Of a DNA stretch of 17,118 nucleotides, positions 1-6,495 are shown one piece after another. The notes under the pieces are model-generated. The model saw only the letters and a list, made by a program, of their open reading frames with translations. It did not search any database and was not told where the DNA came from. The stretch comes from CAWACC01 sp964390695. Lineage in GTDB: Bacteria; Chlamydiota; Chlamydiia; Chlamydiales; Parachlamydiaceae. The stretch spans positions 1 to 17,118 of the forward strand of contig CAYMKI010000058.1 of NCBI GenBank assembly GCA_964390695.1, read 5' to 3'. Both the position numbers and the translations under genes were made by a program. The first letter of the stretch is position 1. Each line of letters starts with the position of its first letter.

Positions 1-617
1 GGCATAAACCATAAGTCATCAGCATCTGTAAACCTAAATGTTGAAAATAAATTTTGCATTTCATGGCCATTAAACAGTAAGCATCTAGCTTGAATACAAG
101 TTAAGGCAAAAATCTGCACTACAAAACAAGCTAATACATACTTTATCCATTTAGAAGAAGTTGGACGGGAATTAAGTTGAGTCTCTTGCCATCCTCCCAA
201 AAACAACCCCACCATAACAAGAAACATTCCAAATATTTGCTGCTTTGTGCAGACAAAACCATATTCGCAACCAAGCAACAAGTATAAAATGAGTCCAGGA
301 AAAATGGCGCTCGCATTTAGAAATGCAAAAGTTAACCCTGAAGGTCCATGTTCAAGAGCTCTGGAAGTCAATCTCATCAGCATAGAGCTCAAAATTCCTA
401 CTACCACGCCGATAGCTAGAATCACATAATTAATATCCGTGTCCCAAATGGTCTTGTCGATAACAAACGATAAACAAAATGAAAATAAGTAAAAGACAAT
501 CAGATAACCTGTTGGAGAATTTTTTTTACCTTCTACTTTACTAGTATTTACGCGGAAACACAAACTTGAAACTGCTGCACAACCTGCTGCTAAAATAGAA
601 AATGCTACCGATTTCAT
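1..617 (-). CDS. DMT/EamA-like multi-pass membrane transporter, N-terminal part (cut by window edge)
   Basis: On the minus strand an ATG at 617 opens a frame that stays open for 205 codons to the left edge, so the C-terminus is missing. The product is very hydrophobic, with about six membrane segments (roughly residues 1-20, 36-53, 63-80, 91-114, 125-142 and 155-178). The fourth and fifth segments follow the pattern of DMT/EamA transporter repeats: a Pro-Ser-Gly-containing helix, an acidic residue after the fourth helix, then a Gln-Gln-x-x-Gly helix. DMT proteins usually have ten helices and about 300 residues, so roughly a third is missing. There is no clear SD sequence before the ATG. The substrate cannot be told. 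The membrane-protein call is firm; the family assignment is an inference. Confidence 0.6.
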   Translation of the reverse strand, partial: MKSVAFSILAAGCAAVSSLCFRVNTSKVEGKKNSPTGYLIVFYLFSFCLSFVIDKTIWDTDINYVILAIGVVVGILSSMLMRLTSRALEHGPSGLTFAFLNASAIFPGLILYLLLGCEYGFVCTKQQIFGMFLVMVGLFLGGWQETQLNSRPTSSKWIKYVLACFVVQIFALTCIQARCLLFNGHEMQNLFSTFRFTDADDLWFM

Positions 618-722
618 AGATACAGATAAAAAAAATTAAGATTTGGAAGTTTATAATTAAATTTATGATACCAAAATTCCAAAAGTTAAACAACATGAAA
701 TAGTGCCATATGCACCGTCTTC

Positions 723-754
723 AAAAAAAAAGGCGGCTAAATTTTAGCCGCCTT
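723..754 (-). terminator. Rho-independent terminator for the minus-strand small ORFs
   Basis: Positions 730-754 form a near-perfect GC-rich inverted repeat (arms AAGGCGGCTA and TAGCCGCCTT around an AT loop). On the minus strand it is followed directly by eight T residues (complement of 723-730). It lies 25 nt past the stop codon at 779 and well after the DMT gene start, so it should end transcription of whatever lies at 779-1089. Confidence 0.85.
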
Positions 755-778
755 CAAACATTTTTTCTTTCTGAATTT

Positions 779-958
779 CTAGAAAGAAACTGTGACTCTG
801 CCTCGAACCTTTACAGGCACCGATACAGAGCTGACATATTCCGTTGATAGCTTATTGATGATGAGATTAAATTCTGGATCTAGTGTTATTTCTTGATCTT
901 CAACATGTTCTCTAATATCATCATAAGCCAGTGAGCTGTTATTTGTGCTCAAAGTCAA
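779..958 (-). CDS. Possible small protein, or 3' half of a frameshifted gene (59 aa from TTG)
   Basis: This minus-strand frame is open from about 1043 to the TAG at 779, but it has no ATG or GTG. A TTG at 958 is preceded by AAGGGG seven bases upstream and overlaps the TGA of the upstream short ORF. From TTG the product is 59 residues, acidic in the middle (EHVEDQE) with a beta-like, basic C-terminus ending VKVRGRVTVSF. I do not recognise the family. The terminator 25 nt downstream argues that the region is expressed. It may be a translationally coupled second cistron, or the tail of a single protein joined to the 955-1089 ORF by a -1 frameshift or broken by a mutation. Confidence 0.35.
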   Translation of the reverse strand: MTLSTNNSSLAYDDIREHVEDQEITLDPEFNLIINKLSTEYVSSVSVPVKVRGRVTVSF

Positions 959-1089
959 TCTCCGTCCCCTTCTCGGGGATATCTGAGCAATCGCTGCTCT
1001 ATTTCTAATCTCTCCTGGCAGAAAACTGCCCGGTGAGTTCCATTTCTACTTATTTTCCAAATCACCCAACCTTGTGGTTTCGAGTCCAT
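955..1089 (-). CDS. Small hypothetical protein (44 aa), possible 5' half of a frameshifted gene
   Basis: The ATG at 1089 is preceded by GAAAGG at good SD spacing, and the frame runs 44 codons to a TGA at 955. The product has an aromatic N-terminal part (GWVIWKISRNGTHRAVF) and then a charged helical stretch rich in Glu, Arg and Leu. I do not recognise it. Its stop codon overlaps the TTG of the downstream frame, which lies in the -1 frame relative to it. A fused product would be about 103 residues. Too short to be certain; the SD sequence and the downstream terminator are the main support. Confidence 0.4.
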   Translation of the reverse strand: MDSKPQGWVIWKISRNGTHRAVFCQERLEIEQRLLRYPREGDGD

Positions 1090-1307
1090 AGCAGAACCTT
1101 TCAAGCTACGTAAAATAGCAAGAAGTATAGGTTTTGCGTGTTATCGCCTCCTGTCACCTCCTTTTTGGCTCATAGTGCTCCACTGTTTTGGGCTTAGAAG
1201 CTCGTACATGTAAAAAAATCACTAGCACAAGACCTTCTGAATTATCTCTAACATTTTTTTAATATTGCTGCAATTTCTTTATAGCTGTCCTCTGGGAATA
1301 GAATCTA
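1090..1307. other. Gap without a supported gene; contains tandem SD-like motifs
   Basis: No ORF of useful length is seen here. On the minus strand two consecutive SD-like motifs occur (AAAGGAGGTGA at 1164-1154 and CAGGAGG just after), but no start codon lies at the right distance. They sit about 60 nt before the ATG at 1089. The plus strand at 1154-1164 reads TCACCTCCTTT, the same as the conserved 3' end of 16S rRNA. Confidence 0.4.
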
Positions 1308-2081
1308 TTATGGCTTTAGTGCTTGCAGACGCCATTTAATATAGTTATCCAGAGAAAATTTACCTTCAGAAAAAGTGCTTATAACAGAACGATCTGAGTT
1401 TGAAGCATTTAGTTTAGCAGATGCAGCTAGTTCTTTCCAACTGTTTATTTCGCTTTGTCTATCGCCGACTAGACCCGACAGAGTGGCGATTCTCATCAAA
1501 TTCAATTGAAAAAGGATGTCGCCAAAGGCATTTTTTTCGGTCTCTTCTGCAGCAGATGCAGATCTATTAGCCATTTTACTTTGGAGATCCTTGGAAGCAG
1601 ACAAGGCGGAGGTGTAATCTTTCTTTACGATAAGCTCTGAGGTTTTAGCAAAATCTGCATAGTATGCCAGATGATCCGATTGGGTTCTAGCTAAAGTGCG
1701 CGCTATATAAGGTTGAGCTTTAGGTAGATCGCCTCGATTCAAGAACCACTGCCCAAGAAATCCATCGTACTTCGCCTGAAGATCGGGATGTTTGAGCACA
1801 AGAGACTCCAGATTTTTAAGGTAAGTTTGTTGATTTTGAGCATTAGCAGCACCCTGAGAAGCTGAATTCAAGCCTGTAAAATCACGCTCTGCCCTGAAAT
1901 AGTCTTCTTCGGAAGAAGAGCTGCCTATAAACTGAAAATAGAGGGTAAAAACAATCACGACGCCCAGAAGGACGACAGCGATGATTTTGCCGTTGTGTAT
2001 CATCCTTTCAAACCAAGGGTATTTTGCAAACCAATCGTTGCATTCATCAGGATTAAATGTTTCTTGGGGGTGATTTGTCAT
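1308..2081 (-). CDS. Single-pass membrane protein with TPR-like extracytoplasmic domain
   Basis: This 257-residue protein has a short N-terminal part containing aromatic and acidic residues (about residues 1-30). One strong transmembrane helix follows (about 32-52, GKIIAVVLLG onward), then a Ser/Glu linker. The rest is all alpha-helical and resembles tetratricopeptide-type solenoids, including a helix pair with FLNRGDLPKAQPYI near residues 113-126. The arrangement recalls YfgM-like proteins (one N-terminal anchor plus a periplasmic TPR domain) that assist secretion or envelope protein folding. That comparison is structural and inferred, not based on clear sequence identity. The gene is probably monocistronic, with a strong promoter at 2169-2196 and the terminator of the previous gene upstream of that. 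No SD is visible before the ATG. Confidence 0.65.
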   Translation of the reverse strand: MTNHPQETFNPDECNDWFAKYPWFERMIHNGKIIAVVLLGVVIVFTLYFQFIGSSSSEEDYFRAERDFTGLNSASQGAANAQNQQTYLKNLESLVLKHPDLQAKYDGFLGQWFLNRGDLPKAQPYIARTLARTQSDHLAYYADFAKTSELIVKKDYTSALSASKDLQSKMANRSASAAEETEKNAFGDILFQLNLMRIATLSGLVGDRQSEINSWKELAASAKLNASNSDRSVISTFSEGKFSLDNYIKWRLQALKP

Positions 2082-2168
2082 AAGATATTCATGAAGTTAA
2101 GTTTGTTTGGAGAGTACAGGGCACTTTCGCACGCAGACACCTGCAGATGATTATTTTATCTTGTGAAG

Positions 2169-2196
2169 ATTATAGCGATATTTTTTTTAGTGTAAA
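2169..2196 (-). promoter_or_regulatory. Sigma70/sigma66-type promoter of the TPR-like membrane protein gene
   Basis: Reading the minus strand, TTTACA (2196-2191, 5 of 6 to consensus) is followed after 16 nt by a perfect TATAAT (2174-2169). The spacer contains an A8 tract. Transcription would start near 2162, giving a leader of about 80 nt before the ATG at 2081. Confidence 0.65.
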
Positions 2197-2251
2197 CAAA
2201 AATCTGTAACAATATCTTATGTGTACGAGGGATGGTTGGGTTTCAAAGAAG

Positions 2252-2278
2252 ACCCTCGTTTGCTGTGCAAACGAGGGT
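2252..2278 (-). terminator. Stem-loop terminator after the lipase-like gene
   Basis: A perfect 12-bp inverted repeat (arms 2252-2263 and 2267-2278, loop of 3 nt) lies 17 nt past the stop of the minus-strand gene ending at 2295. It is followed on the minus strand by TCTTCTTTG, so the U-tract is imperfect. A second CGAGGG at 2226-2231 could pair with the CCCTCG inside the stem and form a competing structure. Confidence 0.65.
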
Positions 2279-2294
2279 TGGCGGTAAGAGATTG

Positions 2295-3740
2295 CTATTG
2301 ATTTTTTGTTTTTTGGGTATAAAAAAACGAAGTTAATGACGGTCTGTTCAGCTGACAAAATGTGAAGATGTGCATCGCGTATGCTATGATCTTTCGTACT
2401 GTTTCTAGACGATTTCCTAAGTTAAGTTGTCTATCGACTTCCGCCGGTTCTTCTAATTTCTTCCAGGTAAAATCTTGTAGAGTCGTTTGTCGACGATGTG
2501 CGCTACCCAAAGAAATAATTACACTTTTTATCATAGTGTAAATGCTCATATCTTGAGGGTTGGTCCATGGCCTACTAGAGCGCGGTTGAATATACACAAC
2601 TTCGACTTTGCATTTATCTTTCGGTGCGCCGTGTCCTAGATGCACTCCACCCACGGCTGGGATATAATCTACTTGTACAGGCTCGCTGCCTCCGTTGCGC
2701 ACCACTTGAATTTCAAATGGCGATGTTCGACGAGGCAAGATTTCCTTTTTGAAAAGGTCGTTGATCTGACTTCCTGCCCCTACACAAGCAAAGGTGACCA
2801 GCTTATTGACTTTTATGCCCTGAATACCCTCTATTAAAACAGCAAGATTCTGTGCATGGGCGCCTCCTAGGCTTTTACCCAAAATATCCAAGGAGGTGAC
2901 TTTTTTCTGCTTAAGATAGCTGGATAACTCCGGCCACACTTCTCTTACCCCCAAGGAGCCTATCTCTAATTGCACATCATTGATTCCCGATTTTAAACCT
3001 CCGGAAGCTGAGGCCCTCATAGCCGTTCCCCTGCAGAGCAGTTTAGGGATTTTCTTCTCTTCCACATCAGCCAGCAGATAAATGAAAGCTCCTCCACCCA
3101 TAATTATTTTTTCCAAATAATAGTAGCCTTCGGTCAGATGGACTACAGAACCTTCAGGGATCTGTCTGTCAGCAAAGCGAGAGGTGAGCATTTCAATGTC
3201 ACGCAATACCCCTGCTTCCTTATTAGTTTCCTTTATTACATCAAAATGATGCTGCATCGCAACATGTACTCTTTCGACCAAACCCTTAAAACCTAACCCT
3301 GAGGTTTTGACATAATCTATAAATATGGACTCAGGTTTAGCATCCATCATCGCAGATTGTACTTCCTGCATATTTTCGAATACAATCATCTGTCGGTAGG
3401 CTTGATCCACAGATGAGGACTTGGCTGCCGCACGAAGCTGTTCGACACCTACATCCATCATCCCGATGAATAAATTTCTGACGACAGACCTTGTTAGACC
3501 TAATCTATTTTGGCAAATTTTGCTTTCATCCAGCCCTAAATCGGGGTGCTTGGCTATTGCTTCTAGACGGTTTTTACCTAATATTTCCCGGATGCAATCC
3601 CAGGAGGGTGTTAAGGTCAATGTAGAAAATTTTTCTTCCACGGACACGTTGTAACCGTCTTGTTGTTTTTCCAGGGAAAGAGTGCTGTTTTCTGATTTGC
3701 CTTGAAACTGATGGATTATTGAATTCAATGTAACGTTCAT
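2295..3740 (-). CDS. Class 3 lipase-like alpha/beta hydrolase
   Basis: This 481-residue protein has no signal peptide or clear membrane helix. The N-terminal 190 residues are helical and unrecognised. From about residue 200 the order of motifs matches fungal-type (class 3) lipases: RGT at 237-239 (oxyanion region), GKSLGGA at 288-294 (G-x-S-x-G elbow, Ser290), then a segment from about 348 to 371 that corresponds to the lipase acid-plus-histidine region, with GSEPVQVDYIP followed by VHLGHG (His367, His370). The acid position appears to be Glu353 instead of the usual Asp; Asp358 is an alternative. The substrate could be a phospholipid or acylglycerol, perhaps in the host; this is inferred. The start codon sits just after a hairpin that contains its SD (AAGG). 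A terminator follows at 2252-2278. Confidence 0.6.
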   Translation of the reverse strand: MNVTLNSIIHQFQGKSENSTLSLEKQQDGYNVSVEEKFSTLTLTPSWDCIREILGKNRLEAIAKHPDLGLDESKICQNRLGLTRSVVRNLFIGMMDVGVEQLRAAAKSSSVDQAYRQMIVFENMQEVQSAMMDAKPESIFIDYVKTSGLGFKGLVERVHVAMQHHFDVIKETNKEAGVLRDIEMLTSRFADRQIPEGSVVHLTEGYYYLEKIIMGGGAFIYLLADVEEKKIPKLLCRGTAMRASASGGLKSGINDVQLEIGSLGVREVWPELSSYLKQKKVTSLDILGKSLGGAHAQNLAVLIEGIQGIKVNKLVTFACVGAGSQINDLFKKEILPRRTSPFEIQVVRNGGSEPVQVDYIPAVGGVHLGHGAPKDKCKVEVVYIQPRSSRPWTNPQDMSIYTMIKSVIISLGSAHRRQTTLQDFTWKKLEEPAEVDRQLNLGNRLETVRKIIAYAMHIFTFCQLNRPSLTSFFYTQKTKNQ

Positions 3741-3741
3741 A

Positions 3742-3783
3742 AAAATACCTTGGTGTAAATGATGACTTTAACCGAGGTATTTT
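3742..3783 (-). promoter_or_regulatory. 5' UTR hairpin that sequesters the SD of the lipase-like gene
   Basis: The inverted repeat pairs 3783-3771 with 3754-3742: a 13-bp stem with one C-A mismatch and a 16-nt loop on the minus-strand RNA. The AAGG that is the only plausible SD, about 7 nt before the ATG at 3740, lies inside the 3' arm. The mRNA could therefore be held closed until the stem melts or is bound by something else. Confidence 0.5.
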
Positions 3784-3914
3784 ACGAATGGTGGATATTT
3801 TGTGATACATTTATATTTTACAGCCTGCGAATGCATGGCATCTTTTCATAACTAGGTTGTGATATTACGCTAGATATCGTTTATCTTGACTGTATATTCT
3901 GAATCTAGTCTAAA

Positions 3915-3953
3915 CAACCCTCTCACTAGCCCAAAGGGCTGATGAGAGGGTTG
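3915..3953 (-). terminator. Stem-loop terminator after the ankyrin gene
   Basis: Arms 3915-3932 and 3936-3953 pair over 18 positions with two central mismatches and an AAA loop. It lies 12 nt past the stop of the minus-strand gene ending at 3965. The run after it on the minus strand is TTGTTTAG, so the U-tract is short. Confidence 0.6.
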
Positions 3954-3964
3954 CCATCTAAAAA

Positions 3965-5413
3965 TTAAAACTCGTCTGCATTGAGCAAGATCTCATACAG
4001 GGCATAGTTTTCTAACATAACCGCGTAATCCAGCAGAGTTTTACCAGAAGCATCGCGCAGCTGAGTCAAATGCGGCACGCGCTGGCACAGCTTGCGCACA
4101 AAATCCAGCTCATCCTGCTTCATGAAGCAGATGGCGATGGCGGGAATTTTGAAAGCTTTAGCGGTAGTGTCTTGTTGTAATATTTGGTCGAGGTTGAGCT
4201 TTTCGTCTGCTGTAATAAATAAATCTGCGCCTTCATTTATCAACATCTCGGCTACATCGAGATTGTAATTTGCCACCGCACCCATAATTGGAGACAGGCG
4301 GGTCGTCGCATGGATATTTAATTTAGGATGCTTAAGCAGCTCATGCACAAAGTCTGTTTTCCACATCTGCGTAGCCAGATACAGTGGCGAAACTCCCATA
4401 CTATCTGTTTGGTTTGGATTCGTTCCAGGCTGTTGCAACAAGAATCGGAAATAATCAAAGTCATTGGCATAGATGGCAATGTGCAGCGGAGTAAACCGGT
4501 TGGGCGACTGATTGCCAGTCTTCCATTGACGGATGGCCGGAATCGCTGTGGGGATATAGGGATCCAAGCCTTTCTGCACATATTGATAGGCCATGATTTC
4601 AATATTCATCTTTTCATGCGGCATACCCAAAAGCTTGTACTTCGTTTCCTGGATAAGATAGGCCAGATCTTGATAAGAATCATAGGGCCTTAAACGCGTA
4701 GGGATATTCGGATCGTAGTAGAAGATACTGCCATCGGACAATACTGTGGAGCTGGTGGCGTGACGCGAACCTCCGAACTCTACAATAGTATTTGGATACC
4801 AGGACCATATTTCAAGCAGTTCTGCCAGCTGAGCTTTAGTCAGGGCTGAGTAGTTGATAGGACTGCTCAGCAAAGCAATCTCGCGATACTCGTCGCTTCG
4901 CTTGATCATTTCATATTGCTGAATCCGACGTCTTTGGTGCGATATTTCATACGAAGGCAGAACAGCTATTTCTACATAGGTTTGTTGGAACCATGAAATA
5001 TCGTTAATCCACTGATCAAAAAGATCGGACAACGTAGAATATTGGTAGGGAATTCGAGTCGGCATTTTCAAACTTGCCTTCGTTTCATTCCATGCAGCCA
5101 TCGATTCTAGGGCTATGAAAAATTCGTCCAGCATCCCTAAGCTATTATAATATTGCGCTAAAAAGGCCAACCCATTGCAAACGCCGCCTTTGTTGATAAC
5201 GGCTGTGTCACGTTGATTGATCTCCAGGTAGCGGATCATTTTATTGATGATCCCGGCTTGGTCAATATTCACAATCGCAGCCTCTAGATCACTCTCGGTT
5301 TTACCCGCTATGAGGGTTTCATACGTAGGATCTAAAGTGATCTTGTCCTGCATTTCCGTGTCTGCGTTTAGGTGAAAACAAAGACCGACTAAGATAATTA
5401 AAAAATATTGCAT
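3965..5413 (-). CDS. Secreted ankyrin-repeat protein with papain-like (C58/YopT-like) cysteine protease signature
   Basis: This 482-residue protein starts with a hydrophobic segment (residues 2-16, then NADTE) that looks like a signal peptide. Residues 70-260 contain a possible Cys-His-Asp triad in papain order: GGVCNGLA (Cys79), GGSRHATSS (His218) and FYYDPN (Asp234). The spacing and the DPN end resemble YopT/AvrPphB (C58) peptidases. The C-terminus has four ankyrin-like repeats at about 306-334, 340-368, 372-401 and 455-481; the repeat starting NRFTPLHIAI is the clearest. A protease head joined to an ankyrin target-binding tail suggests an exported effector. If the signal peptide is real, export would go through Sec first. 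The SD AGAGG lies 4 nt before the ATG. A weak promoter is at 5448-5476. The ankyrin call is firm; the protease call is inferred from motif order. Confidence 0.65.
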   Translation of the reverse strand: MQYFLIILVGLCFHLNADTEMQDKITLDPTYETLIAGKTESDLEAAIVNIDQAGIINKMIRYLEINQRDTAVINKGGVCNGLAFLAQYYNSLGMLDEFFIALESMAAWNETKASLKMPTRIPYQYSTLSDLFDQWINDISWFQQTYVEIAVLPSYEISHQRRRIQQYEMIKRSDEYREIALLSSPINYSALTKAQLAELLEIWSWYPNTIVEFGGSRHATSSTVLSDGSIFYYDPNIPTRLRPYDSYQDLAYLIQETKYKLLGMPHEKMNIEIMAYQYVQKGLDPYIPTAIPAIRQWKTGNQSPNRFTPLHIAIYANDFDYFRFLLQQPGTNPNQTDSMGVSPLYLATQMWKTDFVHELLKHPKLNIHATTRLSPIMGAVANYNLDVAEMLINEGADLFITADEKLNLDQILQQDTTAKAFKIPAIAICFMKQDELDFVRKLCQRVPHLTQLRDASGKTLLDYAVMLENYALYEILLNADEF

Positions 5414-5447
5414 AATTCCTCTGAAATTTTATGTAAAAACAGTTAAT

Positions 5448-5476
5448 ATAATACAGTATTGTTAAGTTAATATTAA
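5448..5476 (-). promoter_or_regulatory. Candidate promoter of the ankyrin-protease gene
   Basis: On the minus strand TTAATA (5476-5471) and TATTAT (5453-5448) are separated by 17 nt, matching 4 and 5 positions of the sigma70 hexamers. Transcription would start near 5441, giving a leader of about 28 nt. The whole 5414-5540 region is AT-rich, so chance matches are possible. Confidence 0.35.
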
Positions 5477-5552
5477 AGTGATATTAATTTATTAAAAGAA
5501 TGCTCAACTCTTAAAATGTTCAGTATAAATTTGCTGGTTGAATAATACTCAT

Positions 5553-5591
5553 AAATGTTAACCTCCCGGGAGAAAGTACAGCCTAACATTT
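5553..5591. promoter_or_regulatory. Palindrome cluster in the parB leader
   Basis: CTCCCGGGAG (5563-5572) is a perfect 10-bp palindrome in an otherwise AT-rich region. It sits between the arms of an outer inverted repeat, AAATGTTA (5553-5560) and TAACATTT (5584-5591). The cluster lies 24 nt upstream of the parB ATG. It could be an operator or an mRNA structure; it does not match the canonical parS sequence. Confidence 0.35.
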
Positions 5592-5614
5592 TGAAACTCG
5601 TATCGTAGAGGATT

Positions 5615-6454
5615 ATGTTACTTACCCCAACGAAAGAAGAGACTGAAACATTACTAAAGCCGGCAGAAAAATTGATGGAGGTACCGTTGGACCTAATAGA
5701 AGTCAACCGCTACCAACCTCGGCGAAACTTTTCCTCAGAGGAATTGCATGAGCTAGCCCAATCCATCAAAGCCGTCGGCTTGATACATCCTCCGGTCGTG
5801 CGCCCTATAGAAGACAGCAAGAATTACGAACTGATCTCGGGAGAGCGAAGATTTCGCGCCTGCCAACTGGCGGGACTTTCAAGCATCAAAGTCGTCGTAA
5901 GAGAAACCTCAGCTATCACTTCCGCGCATGCCGCACTGATCGAAAACATCCAGCGGGTCGATCTCAACCCCATCGAGATCGCCAAGGCCTATCGCCGCCT
6001 GATCGATGAATTTGGACTCAGCCAAGAAAAGCTGGCGGAGACCACGGGAAAGAAAAGGTCCACCGTCGCCAACTACATCAGGCTGTTAGGATTGCCCAAA
6101 AACATCCAGGACGCCATCGAAAGAGACGAGATTACCATGGGACATGCCAAAGCGATTTTATCGCTGGACGGGTTTGACAAGCAAAATCTGCTTTTAGAAA
6201 TTGTTTTGAGAGACAACCTCAACGTACGAGACACAGAGGAAGCTGCGGGCAGATTGGCGGAAAAAGCCAAAAAGAAGGAGCTTGTCTATGTCAACCGAGA
6301 CATCTACCTCGAACATCTAAGCCATAAAATCGAACAAAAGCTAGGAACCAAGACCTCAATCCAAGGATCCGGAAAGCAAGGTCGCATTACCGTGCATTAT
6401 TACAATCTGGATGACTTGGATAGATTATTGCAAATTTTTGGGGTGGAGCAGTAA
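5615..6454 (+). CDS. parB: ParB/Spo0J-family chromosome partitioning protein
   Basis: This 279-residue protein has the normal ParB size and order. The N-terminal nuclease-fold/CTP-binding domain contains QPRRNF (34-39), the signature GERRFRA (76-82) and ENIQR (110-114). A helix-turn-helix follows at about 135-157 (LSQEKLAETTGKKRSTVANY), and a C-terminal dimerisation region runs from about 225 to 279. ParB binds parS near the origin, spreads as a CTP-dependent clamp and works with ParA and SMC in chromosome segregation. The sequence, including KKRSTVANYIRLL, is close to what I know of chlamydial ParB. No parA and no recognisable parS lie in the window. GAGG is 3 nt before the ATG, a slightly short spacing; an internal Met21 is a possible alternative start. 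The next gene starts 41 nt downstream, so co-transcription with the acyl-CoA genes is likely. Confidence 0.93.
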   Translation: MLLTPTKEETETLLKPAEKLMEVPLDLIEVNRYQPRRNFSSEELHELAQSIKAVGLIHPPVVRPIEDSKNYELISGERRFRACQLAGLSSIKVVVRETSAITSAHAALIENIQRVDLNPIEIAKAYRRLIDEFGLSQEKLAETTGKKRSTVANYIRLLGLPKNIQDAIERDEITMGHAKAILSLDGFDKQNLLLEIVLRDNLNVRDTEEAAGRLAEKAKKKELVYVNRDIYLEHLSHKIEQKLGTKTSIQGSGKQGRITVHYYNLDDLDRLLQIFGVEQ

Positions 6455-6495
6455 AATGTTTTTTTGATAAGGTGAAATTTTACAGAGGTCGGCCT

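Noticed and set aside
247..429. 60-codon plus-strand ORF
   Set aside because: It lies antisense within the longer open frame of the membrane transporter, has no SD and no protein-like features.
1161..1240. Tiny minus-strand peptides (such as MSQKGGDRRR) before the 44-codon ORF
   Set aside because: Too short to support without expression data; frames end quickly and have no recognisable leader-peptide logic.
2170..2358. 62-codon minus-strand ORF overlapping the end of the lipase-like gene
   Set aside because: It overlaps the lipase C-terminus in another frame and then runs through the terminator hairpin and the promoter of the next gene; its composition looks random.
3574..3810. 78-codon minus-strand ORF at the start of the lipase-like gene
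   Set aside because: It is out of frame with the lipase, overlaps its N-terminus for most of its length and lacks an SD.
4328..4693. 121-codon plus-strand ORF inside the ankyrin gene
   Set aside because: It is antisense to well-defined ankyrin repeats, so it is a shadow frame.
5414..6454. A parS site near parB
   Set aside because: I searched by eye for TGTTTCACGTGAAACA-like palindromes and found none; the CTCCCGGGAG palindrome does not match.
6472..6495. GTG start for the acyl-CoA dehydrogenase 24 nt upstream
   Set aside because: No SD precedes it, while the ATG at 6496 has AGAGG at normal spacing.
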